From an uncultured Ignavibacteriota bacterium (lineage in GTDB: Bacteria > Bacteroidota > Ignavibacteria > Tepidaquicellales > Tepidaquicellaceae), in contig CALGOI010000235.1 of NCBI GenBank assembly GCA_937959065.1, positions 1 to 14,638 of the forward strand: a stretch of DNA of 14,638 nt, read 5' to 3'. Made by a program: the position numbers and the translations under genes. The notes below the pieces were generated by a model that did not search any database, was not told the DNA's origin, and saw only the letters and a list, made by a program, of their open reading frames with translations. Of this stretch, positions 5,287-13,855 are shown in pieces (position 1 is the stretch's first letter; the number at the start of each line of letters is the position of its first letter).

Positions 5287-8004
5287 TTGAAGACAGCTAA
5301 CGAAATAAGAAACACATATATAGATTTTTTCAATGAGAGAGGGCACAAAATAGTCCCTTCATCACCCGTAGTACCCTTCGATGATCCCACACTACTATTT
5401 ACAAATGCTGGAATGAACCAGTTCAAGGATGTATTCCTTGGTACAGGTATGCGTGATTACAAAAGAGCGGTCGATTCGCAAAAATGCATACGCGCAGGCG
5501 GAAAACACAATGACCTGGAAGAAGTCGGACGTGACGGTTATCATCACACGTTTTTTGAGATGCTGGGTAACTGGTCATTTGGAGATTACTACAAGAAGGA
5601 AGCAATTAAATGGGCATGGGAGCTATTAACAGAGGTATATAATCTTCCTAAAGAGAAATTATGGGCAACAGTTTACAAAGACGATGATGAAGCAATGGAG
5701 CTGTGGAAAACAGAAACCGACATTAACCCGGATCACATACTTAAATTTGACGAGAAAGATAACTTCTGGGAGATGGGAGACACAGGACCGTGCGGACCAT
5801 GCTCGGAGATACACATCGACATGTCGGAAAACGGATGCAAGCCGGAAGACATAAACGCAGGTAAAGAGGATGTAATTGAAATATGGAACCTGGTATTCAT
5901 ACAGTACAACAGGGATGAAAAAGGAAACCTGAACCCGCTTCCGAAAAAGCACGTCGATACGGGAATGGGATTCGAACGGCTGGTAAGAGTAATGCAGGGT
6001 GTAAAATCAAATTACGAAACAGACCTCTTCAAACCGATCATCGATAAGATCTGTGAATTAACCGGCAAGAAATACGAAGGTGAAAACGTTTATCCAATCA
6101 GCGCAATAGCAGATCACATAAGATGTCTTACTTTTGCAATTACAGACGGAGCAATTCCTTCGAATGAAGGACGTGGATACGTTTTGAGAAGGATATTAAG
6201 GCGCGCTTCCAGATTAGCAAGAAAACTCGGATACGAAAATCCAATGTTATACGAGATTGTGAACACTGTAGTGGATAATTTTTCTGACGCCTATCCGGAG
6301 CTGCTTGAGAGAAAAGACTTTGTTAAGGATGTTGTTAGATCGGAAGAAGAAAGTTTCAATGTTACGCTAGATCGCGGAATTGAGCTCTTTAATGAAGTAG
6401 CAGGCAAACTGTCTCAATCCGAATCTAAGGTTTTCCCGGGAGAAGATGCATTTAAGCTGTATGATACATACGGTTTCCCTCTCGACCTGACACAAGTAAT
6501 GGCAGAAGAGCGTGGCCTGCAAGTTGATATCGACGGATTTAATGTTGAAATGACCAAGCAAAAGGAAAGAGCTAGGGAAGATAGAAAGGAAAAGAGTATC
6601 TTTCTTGAGGCAGAAGATGAGGTAAGCAATAATCTCGATACAAAATACGACCCTTATAATCCAACAGGTGAAGGTGTTGAAACGGTAATCTACAATCCAT
6701 CAAAGATAGAAGATTCTGATATGTTTACCGGGTTTTTGGCTGTTAATCCGTTCTATGTTGAATCCGGCGGACAGATCAGTGATACCGGTAAGCTTAAGAC
6801 AGATACAGGCGACGTTGAGATAGTGGACGCGAAGAACAATACTATGATATATTTCAGGAATCCACACAATGTGAAGCTTCACAATCTTGACAAAGTAAAA
6901 GCCGTTATCGATTATGACAGGCGTTTGGATATACAACGTAACCATTCAGCTACTCACTTAATGCACGAAGCTTTGAAACGCGTGCTTGGTGATCATGTTA
7001 AGCAGATGGGTTCACTGGTACATAATGAATATCTTCGGTTCGACTTCCCTCACTTCAAGAAACTTGAGGACCTCGAGATCAAAGAAATAGAGGATATGGT
7101 AAATGACTATGTCAGGCAAAATGTCGAGGTCGTTACACAACAGATGAGTATAGAGGAAGCAAATAAGATTCCACACGTCAAGAAATTCTTCGGAGAAAAG
7201 TACGGTGACATAGTAAGAGTTGTGACCATAGACCCGACATTCAGTATAGAGTTTTGCGGCGGTACACACGTAGTAACTACAAATGATATTGGGTTATTCA
7301 AGATCATTAAGGAAGAGAGTATATCATCGGGAACAAGACGTATCTTCGCACGAACAGGAAAGGGCATCATAAAACTAATCGACGACAAATTAAGCGACAT
7401 CGAGAATCTCCTTGAAAACCTTCCCGATAAATACCGTAAGGGATTCAGGTCCGGGCTGCAGGAATTCGAGAACGATTTCAAAGCAGTCGATTATAAAGAT
7501 GTAAAGCTTCTTCAGAGTCTATTAGCTTACCAGGATAAAACAACAGCCGGGCTGGAGGAGATGCGTGAAAAATACCTCGAGGAGAAAAAGCAGGCAGAGA
7601 AAGAGCTGCTCAAACAGAATCTTTCAAAAGCACTCGCACAACTCGATGAGCTTGTCTCTAAGGCTGAAGATTACAACGGAGTTAAGATACTTTCGGCTAA
7701 GATGGATCTTGGTACGATGGACGAGCTAAAGGAAGTTGGTGAAGCTATGCGCAGCAAGCTGCAAAACGGAGTCGGATTGATAGCAATGGTGAATGACAGT
7801 AAAATAAACCTTGTCTGCAGTGTGAGTGACCCTTTAATAGGTAAAGGACTGAACGCCGGGCAACTTATTTCCGGAATTGCCAAAGAGCTTGGCGGCGGCG
7901 GTGGCGGAAGGCCTAACCTTGCGACCGCGGGCGCAAAGGATTTGGATAAACTCGATTCGGTACTGAGTAATTTCCCAAACATAATAAAAGAAAAGCTCGC
8001 ATGA
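5287..8004 (+). CDS. alaS: alanyl-tRNA synthetase
   Basis: AlaRS charges tRNA-Ala and clears mischarged Ser/Gly. From the TTG at 5287 it is 905 residues. Domains in order: class II catalytic core starting TANEIRNTYIDFFNERGHK with RAVDSQKCIRAGGKHNDLE and TFFEMLGNWSFGDYY; tRNA-recognition helices; the editing domain with HSATH (H553, H557) and CGGTH (C657, H661), the four metal ligands all present; a coiled coil; and the C-Ala domain with a run of six glycines from residue 869, then RPNLATAGA. The open frame extends 51 codons further upstream, but that part is low-complexity and no AlaRS begins that way. TTG is therefore chosen, since the conserved sequence starts at its second codon, although no Shine-Dalgarno precedes it. 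Its TGA stop overlaps the start of the next gene (ATGA), implying translational coupling. Confidence 0.96.
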   Translation: MKTANEIRNTYIDFFNERGHKIVPSSPVVPFDDPTLLFTNAGMNQFKDVFLGTGMRDYKRAVDSQKCIRAGGKHNDLEEVGRDGYHHTFFEMLGNWSFGDYYKKEAIKWAWELLTEVYNLPKEKLWATVYKDDDEAMELWKTETDINPDHILKFDEKDNFWEMGDTGPCGPCSEIHIDMSENGCKPEDINAGKEDVIEIWNLVFIQYNRDEKGNLNPLPKKHVDTGMGFERLVRVMQGVKSNYETDLFKPIIDKICELTGKKYEGENVYPISAIADHIRCLTFAITDGAIPSNEGRGYVLRRILRRASRLARKLGYENPMLYEIVNTVVDNFSDAYPELLERKDFVKDVVRSEEESFNVTLDRGIELFNEVAGKLSQSESKVFPGEDAFKLYDTYGFPLDLTQVMAEERGLQVDIDGFNVEMTKQKERAREDRKEKSIFLEAEDEVSNNLDTKYDPYNPTGEGVETVIYNPSKIEDSDMFTGFLAVNPFYVESGGQISDTGKLKTDTGDVEIVDAKNNTMIYFRNPHNVKLHNLDKVKAVIDYDRRLDIQRNHSATHLMHEALKRVLGDHVKQMGSLVHNEYLRFDFPHFKKLEDLEIKEIEDMVNDYVRQNVEVVTQQMSIEEANKIPHVKKFFGEKYGDIVRVVTIDPTFSIEFCGGTHVVTTNDIGLFKIIKEESISSGTRRIFARTGKGIIKLIDDKLSDIENLLENLPDKYRKGFRSGLQEFENDFKAVDYKDVKLLQSLLAYQDKTTAGLEEMREKYLEEKKQAEKELLKQNLSKALAQLDELVSKAEDYNGVKILSAKMDLGTMDELKEVGEAMRSKLQNGVGLIAMVNDSKINLVCSVSDPLIGKGLNAGQLISGIAKELGGGGGGRPNLATAGAKDLDKLDSVLSNFPNIIKEKLA

Positions 8005-9008
8005 AGATAATAATTCCTGTAGCCGGAGTAGGTAAACGTCTTCGTCCCCATACACTATCAAATCCAAAACCGCTTTTAAATGTTGCCGGCAAGCCAATGA
8101 TTCACTTCATAGTCGAGCAGATCATCAAAGAAAGGATAGCAAACGAATTCGTTTTTATCACAGGATACATGGGTGACAAGATACGCGATTATATTGACAG
8201 CACTTTTTCGGATAAGGCTAAATTCGAATACATCGAGCAGAAGGACCCTAAAGGCCTCGGACACGCGATCTATCACGCAAAACCTTTTTTCAAAAAGAAC
8301 GAAGAAGCTTTTATTATACTGGGTGATACCCTGTTCGATGTAAATTTGAAAGAACTCGTCGATAGTGAGCATTCCGTAATCGGTGTTAAGGAAGTCGATG
8401 ACCCGCGGAGATTCGGTGTAGTTGAGAAAGACGGGAGCGGATTTGTAACAAAATTCGTCGAAAAGCCAAAATCAAAAAAGGTATCGAAATCCAATGAAGC
8501 GATTGTCGGATTATATTATATCAAGGATTCTAAATCACTTTTCTCGGCACTTAATTCAATAATGAAATCGGATATTAAGACAGGCGGTGAGTACCAGCTC
8601 ACTGATGCTCTGGAGAAGATGTTGAAGGGGAAAGGAAAGTTTACTACCTATCACGTGGAAGGCTGGCTCGACTGCGGTAAGGCTGAAACATTACTTGAAA
8701 CAAACCGTTATCTATTAGAAAAACTTCACGGAAAGAAGAAATATAAGAATTTAAAAGGAGCAAAGATCATACCTCCTGTTTACATTGGCAAGAAGGTTAA
8801 ATTTGAGAATAGTATTATTGGTCCATTTGCGACAATAAATGACGGATGTTATATAATTAACAGCACAATTGAAAATAGTATTATAGGGGATGAGTGCAAC
8901 ATAGAAAACAGCAAACTAAGCGATTCGCTTGTAGGAAATGAATCAGACATTAAAAACGTAAAACTAAGCATCAATACAGGGAAAAATTCAGAAATAAATT
9001 CTAAATAA
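8001..9008 (+). CDS. sugar-phosphate nucleotidyltransferase with C-terminal left-handed beta-helix
   Basis: The 335-residue protein belongs to the NTP_transferase family, which joins a nucleoside triphosphate to a sugar 1-phosphate. Seen: the nucleotide loop PVAGVGKRLRP (6-16), NPKPLL (21-26) with the conserved lysine K23, LGDTLFD with the metal aspartate D109, FVEKP (152-156), and GWLDCGK with D224. After about residue 254 come short isoleucine-rich hexapeptide-like repeats (PVYIGKKV, SIIGPFATI, STIENSIIGDEC) that suggest a left-handed beta-helix. The overall plan resembles the long, archaeal-like glucose-1-phosphate thymidylyltransferases and GlmU-like pyrophosphorylases, so the exact sugar and nucleotide cannot be assigned. 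No acetyltransferase active site is evident. It overlaps alaS by four bases, and the product is presumably cytosolic, feeding cell-surface glycan synthesis. Confidence 0.9.
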   Translation: MKIIIPVAGVGKRLRPHTLSNPKPLLNVAGKPMIHFIVEQIIKERIANEFVFITGYMGDKIRDYIDSTFSDKAKFEYIEQKDPKGLGHAIYHAKPFFKKNEEAFIILGDTLFDVNLKELVDSEHSVIGVKEVDDPRRFGVVEKDGSGFVTKFVEKPKSKKVSKSNEAIVGLYYIKDSKSLFSALNSIMKSDIKTGGEYQLTDALEKMLKGKGKFTTYHVEGWLDCGKAETLLETNRYLLEKLHGKKKYKNLKGAKIIPPVYIGKKVKFENSIIGPFATINDGCYIINSTIENSIIGDECNIENSKLSDSLVGNESDIKNVKLSINTGKNSEINSK

Positions 9009-9022
9009 ATCCAATCATTAAT

Positions 9023-10645
9023 ATGAGCTCATCTGATAATTTCACAGCATTCAGCGACAGGTTTTTGAAATCGTATTTTGATATCCATCCGGGTTCAGCG
9101 GTGTATATGGGTGTACACGAGTATGACAGCAAATTACCGGATTATTCAAAGAAAGGAATAGCCAAATCAATATCGCTATTTGATGGATACCTGAAGGAGT
9201 TAGAGGAATTCAATTACGATGAATTATCAAGGGATGAGAAGTACGATTATGAGATTATTAAATGGACTATTGATTCATACTTATTCGATGCGAAAATTTT
9301 AAAATCTCATGAAATAAACCCCATGATATATACCTATGCATTAGGTTCTCTCAACACAATACTTGGTAAAAACTACGCGCCATATGAAGAAAGAGCAGGC
9401 TCAATTCTTACTCTTATGGAAAATCTTCCTATTGTTTTTGAGTATGCTAAAGAAAATTTGAACGAGGTAGTACCGTCTATTTATTGTGATTACGCGAAAA
9501 GGTTTTCCACAGGATATATAAACTTCTTTGAACATGACCTGAAAAAATCTATTGAAGAGAGCGGTAATGAGGATCTGTTAAGCCGATATAAAAGACATGT
9601 CGACATAGCTACCGTAGCTTTCAGAGATTTTGTGAAATTTATTGAAGAGAAGCTTGTTCCGAAAGCGGATGACAGCTTCCCTCTCGGCGCTGAAAAATTC
9701 GAACAAATGCTTAAGCATTCTGAGTTGATAGATTTCTCGCTGGACGAGCTCAAACAAATGGGTGAGAACGAGCTAAACCTGCTAAAAGAAAAAATGAACG
9801 ATCTTTTAATCAAGCATGATCTGGTAGGCAAGCTCGATACAATAGACGATGAACATCCAACCGAGGAAAACCTGATATCAGAAACTGAAGGTACACTCCT
9901 CGAATTAACTGAGTTTATTAAAGAAAAGAACATAGTCGATGTTCCTGAGAAACTTAATTGCAAGGTTGTTGAAATGCCGGAATTCATGAATATAGGTTTC
10001 GCAGCTATGGGAACTGCAGGTCCATTTGAAGACACAGACGAATCTTTTTATTATATAGCACTGCCTGACAAAGAGTGGAATCAGGAAAAGAAAGATGAAT
10101 GGCTTGCATTATTTAATTACCCCACGCTTAAGTTAATATCCATTCACGAAGCATTCCCGGGACATTACATTCATTTAATGACCTCGTATGAAAACGCATC
10201 GAAGATAGCAAATACTTTCATCAGCTACTCGTATGTAGAGGGCTGGGCTCACTATACGGAAGAAATGATGATAGACGAAGGGTATGACCTGGACGATCCC
10301 AAAGTACGCTACGCGCAACTGAAAGAAGCTCTGATAAGATGCTGCAGGTATTTGGTTGCCATAGGATTGCATACCGAAGGAATGACGATAGACGAAGCAA
10401 CCGAATTCTTCATGAAAAACGCACATATGAATGAAACAACAGCAAGGCAAGAAGCTGAAAGAGGCACTTACGATCCCGGTTATATTAACTATACTCTTGG
10501 AAAGATACTCTTAAAAAGAATGCGGGATAAATTCTTCGCAAAATTTAACGGGAAATATTCTTTAAAAGATTTTCACAACAAGATAATCTCGATCGGAGGA
10601 CCTCCCTTCAAGATCGCTGAAAAGTATGTTCTAGAAGAGAACTAA
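9023..10645 (+). CDS. DUF885 family metallopeptidase-like protein
   Basis: The 540-residue product matches the DUF885 family. The C-terminal half carries HEAFPGHYIH (375-384; H375, E376, H381 and H384 as likely zinc or catalytic residues) and YVEGWAHYTEEM starting at 404, where E406 is a candidate third ligand. The family's late motif is seen as AERGTYDPGYINYTLGK near residue 480. The N-terminal half is helical and charged, and length is typical. There is no signal peptide or lipobox, so the protein is probably cytoplasmic, unlike many secreted or lipoprotein DUF885 members. The substrate is unknown; family members are regarded as peptidases. It starts 14 bases after the nucleotidyltransferase, without a Shine-Dalgarno, and is the last gene before a strong terminator. 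Confidence 0.92.
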   Translation: MSSSDNFTAFSDRFLKSYFDIHPGSAVYMGVHEYDSKLPDYSKKGIAKSISLFDGYLKELEEFNYDELSRDEKYDYEIIKWTIDSYLFDAKILKSHEINPMIYTYALGSLNTILGKNYAPYEERAGSILTLMENLPIVFEYAKENLNEVVPSIYCDYAKRFSTGYINFFEHDLKKSIEESGNEDLLSRYKRHVDIATVAFRDFVKFIEEKLVPKADDSFPLGAEKFEQMLKHSELIDFSLDELKQMGENELNLLKEKMNDLLIKHDLVGKLDTIDDEHPTEENLISETEGTLLELTEFIKEKNIVDVPEKLNCKVVEMPEFMNIGFAAMGTAGPFEDTDESFYYIALPDKEWNQEKKDEWLALFNYPTLKLISIHEAFPGHYIHLMTSYENASKIANTFISYSYVEGWAHYTEEMMIDEGYDLDDPKVRYAQLKEALIRCCRYLVAIGLHTEGMTIDEATEFFMKNAHMNETTARQEAERGTYDPGYINYTLGKILLKRMRDKFFAKFNGKYSLKDFHNKIISIGGPPFKIAEKYVLEEN

Positions 10646-10648
10646 AGC

Positions 10649-10677
10649 AAAAAGCCCTCATAAAGAGGGCTTTTTTT
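10649..10677. terminator. bidirectional Rho-independent terminator
   Basis: GCCCTC (10654-10659) pairs with GAGGGC (10665-10670) around a five-base loop, and flanking A5 and T5 extend the stem. A T-run follows on the plus strand, and the A-run on the left gives U5 on the minus strand. It lies between two convergent genes, just beyond both stop codons, and should serve both. Confidence 0.92.
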
Positions 10678-10682
10678 ATTAT

Positions 10683-11576
10683 CTATAAGTTAAAATTAAA
10701 GAAGTCACTCGCTCCCGCCGATATCGTAAATGCCCTCTTAGTACCATACACATTTGTATCACGTTTTAGTAAAGGTATTGCTCCGGAAAGATTCAGACCC
10801 CAGTTTTTACTAACCAGATAGGTCAATGATGCCTGCACGTTCAGCTGTAAGAAGTCACTATCCCCTATTTCTACGAATTGTTCAGGATTAGAGCCCTGTA
10901 TCACTACTTTTGATTCAGCCAGTCTCTTTATAGCAAGGAGTTCGGTATTGATAATCAGTTGTTCATCAGCCGGGAAATTATAACCCATCCTTAATAGAAC
11001 ATCAGGTGACCTCTCGAGCATTGTGTAGTCATTGGTGCTGTTTCCAAATGGTATCTGTGCGGCAACTGTAAATGCAAACTGAGTTACGTTATAGGTTACG
11101 CCAAGTAAAAGGTCGTTTGTGCCAAGTCCACTCTGATAAGCAAGCGGAAGAGAGTCGCCAAGGTTCGCCGAACCTGTCGCGAACTTACCACCAACCTGGA
11201 AATCTATCGAAGAATATTGATTGATCGGGTTGTTGTAGTTAAAACCGATGATCAAATCTCCCGGTCCGCTGAAGCTTCCCGCGGGGCCACTCTGGAAATT
11301 GAATGGCATAGTAATACTACCCGTGATATTCTTTGATAAAGCGAAATTACCCTGCGCGAAAATGCTGTTGTAAGTAATATCGTCATCCTTACCACTGTAC
11401 CCCACCCTGTCACCAAACGTAAATGAGCTGTTGGTGTGCGTTTCCTCTTCTTCCGTGTGCTTATGGCTGCCGATAGAGCAGACACCCGCATCGGAACATT
11501 GTGAGTAAGCGTTATTTTGGATTACGAAAAATAATAGGACAATACTTAAAATGATAAAAACCTTCTGGTTTCTCAT
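10683..11576 (-). CDS. predicted outer-membrane beta-barrel protein with Cys/His-rich mature N-terminus
   Basis: This is a 297-residue exported protein. It begins with a signal peptide (basic MRNQK, then a hydrophobic core at about 6-19, ending AYSQ), probably cut by signal peptidase I near residue 25. There is no good lipobox despite C27. The mature N-terminus reads CSDAGVCSIGSHKHTEEEETH, with C27, C33, H38, H40 and H47, suggestive of a disulfide or metal site. From residue 50 on it alternates amphipathic strands and Gly/Asn/Asp turns (FTFGDRVGYSG, GDLIIGFNYNNPI, SLTYLVSKNWGLNLSGAI), as in an outer-membrane barrel. The layout resembles the 'transporter/MetA-pathway of phenol degradation' type barrels, but I cannot assign a substrate. 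It lies 36 bases after the BatA/VWA gene in the same direction, so the two are probably cotranscribed. Confidence 0.8.
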   Translation of the reverse strand: MRNQKVFIILSIVLLFFVIQNNAYSQCSDAGVCSIGSHKHTEEEETHTNSSFTFGDRVGYSGKDDDITYNSIFAQGNFALSKNITGSITMPFNFQSGPAGSFSGPGDLIIGFNYNNPINQYSSIDFQVGGKFATGSANLGDSLPLAYQSGLGTNDLLLGVTYNVTQFAFTVAAQIPFGNSTNDYTMLERSPDVLLRMGYNFPADEQLIINTELLAIKRLAESKVVIQGSNPEQFVEIGDSDFLQLNVQASLTYLVSKNWGLNLSGAIPLLKRDTNVYGTKRAFTISAGASDFFNFNL

Positions 11577-11612
11577 ATTAAAATTGTTTGTTTGTAAAAA
11601 ACTATAAAACGA

Positions 11613-13754
11613 TTAACTTTCCTGCATTCTTTTGGATAGGAATAACTCGGCAAGCACACACGCTATGGCTATAAGTAAAAAATAAATCGAAAGGTCTTTC
11701 CCTACTCTTGCCTCATTAATTTTAAATTGTAACTCCCCAGCTTCTGTAATAATTCCCACGTTTTCAAAGCCCCTTGACCTGAAGTAACTCTCTATATCAC
11801 CGTCACCCATTTTCTCCAGGTTGCTTTCAAATGATGATTTATTCACAGCAAAAGCAAACTCATTCCCGGCTGAATCAGTCAGTGTGTAAATGCCTGCCAT
11901 TTCGGAATAATTGTCGTATGGGAACGCAAAGTAGCCGGATGAAACGAGTGGTTTATCCAGTTCGATCACTTCTCTGCCGGGATTTTCGATTTTTGTTATT
12001 AAGCCCAGATTACGTGTATTAACGATATTAATATTACCGACAGTGTAATTCTTTTTATAATCGAAGTTATTGCCGAGATAGAATACGCTCCTTATCACCA
12101 GAGGCGCGAAGATGGGCTTTAAAGGATAATCTGACATTGTAAGATCGGCTGGTACTGATGAGATAAGTATCTTACCGTCACCCAGCTTACTTTCGACCAG
12201 GAAATCTTTCTTGTTGTTCAAAGACATTATCGAATTAGCTCCCTCCCCTCTTACTATGTCATAGTAGCTGCGTATATTCGGGGTTTCTATATTTGAAACA
12301 TCCGTTGTAATCGAAAGCTTTTCATTCTTAAATACCTCCGAAAGTAATGGATGTTCATAGTCCAGCTTTTCAAATCCAAGCCCGTTCGTAAAATCTATAC
12401 CGTTTACATCCTGCTTTCCGTTAATTCGTACTGAATTAAACTTAGAGAGCAGTACCTCGTTGTAGTTGTTTATATCGATATCTGTCGAAGGAAATATGAA
12501 CACTCCCCCACCATTTTCCACGTAATTCTTTAAGTTCAATGCTTCATCTTCAGTGAATTGCCGCTTTCCAGTAATGATCACAAGATCTTTTGAAGAAAGA
12601 TCACCACTAATTGTACTTCTTTGTTCAGCATTCACAAACTTTTCCCTGTTAAATACAGAATCAGATAGTAGTGACTCGGCTGAACTAAATGCAGCTTCAA
12701 TAAACCTGCCCGACGAAGGGTCATCTGCGATCATCAGAACGTTAAACACCTCCGGTATGTATAGAGAGAAATATATCCTGTTATCATCGGTTATCTCGTC
12801 TTCGCTTGCATCGCTTTGGGCAAGCTCTATGTAGCCGGTTAAACTCCCCGAACTTTTCGGAGTAAAATCGAACTCAACTTCATTGTTCGAGAGTGAACCC
12901 GCATCGGAAACTTTTTCTGTTACCCTCTCACCATTTACAAAGAGTGACAGAGTTTTATTCATCACATTGAACTTGTTGTGATTTGTAAGCTTCACTCTGA
13001 GTTTTACATTCCTGTTCTTATCGACTATCTTAGATACGATTTCAAATTCATCCAGCGATAAGTTATTCGGTTCTCTTTCACCGAGGTTCACCAGGTAAAG
13101 ATTTACGTCTTCGTTACTTAAACCACTAGCATTTCCGCCTTCAGTATTGAAATTCCCGTTTTGGAAGTCTGATATAATGTAAACTTCTTTAGTAAGGTTT
13201 CTGCTGTTTCGGATGAGCTCGTTTGCAAGCAGTACGACCTCTTCCATCGACGCAGACTTGTCGGATAGTTCTAGCTTACCAGCGCTGTCGAGTATATCCT
13301 CAAAGCTATCGTAAAATATATTCTTTGTTTTCATTTTGACTTCAGAAGTCGGGATGAAGTACACTTCATCATTTTCCTTGTAATTCGAGAGGATGCTCTC
13401 CAGAGTTTTCTTTGCCCGCTCAAAGTAACTGCCCTTTTCATCCTTTACATTCATGCTGAATGAATCATCGAGAAAAATAAGTACGGTTTTCTGTCCGGAA
13501 TCATTACCCGCGAATCCCTTATAAACCGGCTTCGCAAACGCCAGTACGAGGAATATTATTGCCAGGCAGCGTAAGAGGAGTAGAATAAGTTGTTTAAGCT
13601 TGATTCGCTTAAGTTTAGTCTTCTGCAGCTCTTTTATGAACATCAGGGTGCTGAATTCCATTTTTTGCACTTTCCTGAGGTTAAAAAGATGAATAAGTAC
13701 CGGAATGGATACGGCAGCAAGACCAAATAATATTGCAGGATTTAAAAAACTCAT
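11613..13754 (-). CDS. BatA-domain and VWA-domain membrane protein
   Basis: The 713-residue product is an inner-membrane protein of the BatA-domain type frequent in Bacteroidota and relatives. Order: N-terminal BatA segment with FLNPAILFGLAAVSIPVLIH (3-22, membrane) and the LIHLFNLRKVQKMEFSTL linker; a second helix (about 54-76); a von Willebrand factor A domain from about residue 88 with an intact MIDAS motif DDSFS (D96, S98, S100) and a later ISD (D196); a beta-rich CARDB-like region (about 240-315); an alpha/beta domain like class I glutamine amidotransferases (from about 335: VLMIADD, DLVIITGKRQF, YVENGGGVFIFP), without an evident catalytic cysteine; and a C-terminal helix (about 690-710) with a short cytoplasmic tail. 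Its role is unproven. The BatA/BatB neighbours and MoxR ATPase often found with related proteins are not in the window. Confidence 0.9.
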   Translation of the reverse strand: MSFLNPAILFGLAAVSIPVLIHLFNLRKVQKMEFSTLMFIKELQKTKLKRIKLKQLILLLLRCLAIIFLVLAFAKPVYKGFAGNDSGQKTVLIFLDDSFSMNVKDEKGSYFERAKKTLESILSNYKENDEVYFIPTSEVKMKTKNIFYDSFEDILDSAGKLELSDKSASMEEVVLLANELIRNSRNLTKEVYIISDFQNGNFNTEGGNASGLSNEDVNLYLVNLGEREPNNLSLDEFEIVSKIVDKNRNVKLRVKLTNHNKFNVMNKTLSLFVNGERVTEKVSDAGSLSNNEVEFDFTPKSSGSLTGYIELAQSDASEDEITDDNRIYFSLYIPEVFNVLMIADDPSSGRFIEAAFSSAESLLSDSVFNREKFVNAEQRSTISGDLSSKDLVIITGKRQFTEDEALNLKNYVENGGGVFIFPSTDIDINNYNEVLLSKFNSVRINGKQDVNGIDFTNGLGFEKLDYEHPLLSEVFKNEKLSITTDVSNIETPNIRSYYDIVRGEGANSIMSLNNKKDFLVESKLGDGKILISSVPADLTMSDYPLKPIFAPLVIRSVFYLGNNFDYKKNYTVGNINIVNTRNLGLITKIENPGREVIELDKPLVSSGYFAFPYDNYSEMAGIYTLTDSAGNEFAFAVNKSSFESNLEKMGDGDIESYFRSRGFENVGIITEAGELQFKINEARVGKDLSIYFLLIAIACVLAELFLSKRMQES

Positions 13755-13855
13755 TTAAATATTACGCTCTTATAAATTGTTTTTACTAATATAAGGTTTT
13801 ATTTTAGTGATAATAAAACACTTAAAAAAATTAAGAATTTAAGTATTATAGACTC
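13755..13855. promoter_or_regulatory. divergent promoter region between the BatA gene and thiN
   Basis: The 101 bases are about 80% A/T and must hold both promoters. An A/T-only inverted repeat (TTTTATT at 13797-13803, AATAAAA at 13812-13818, eight-base loop) lies roughly midway. A TATAAT occurs on the minus strand at 13845-13850 but lacks a recognisable -35 box. No promoter can be fixed with confidence. Confidence 0.35.

Noticed and set aside
9490..10035. 181-codon minus-strand open frame inside the DUF885 gene
   Set aside because: Serine-rich antisense shadow of a well-conserved coding region, with no domain or motif of its own. The same applies to 7107-7481 and 7671-8051 opposite alaS.
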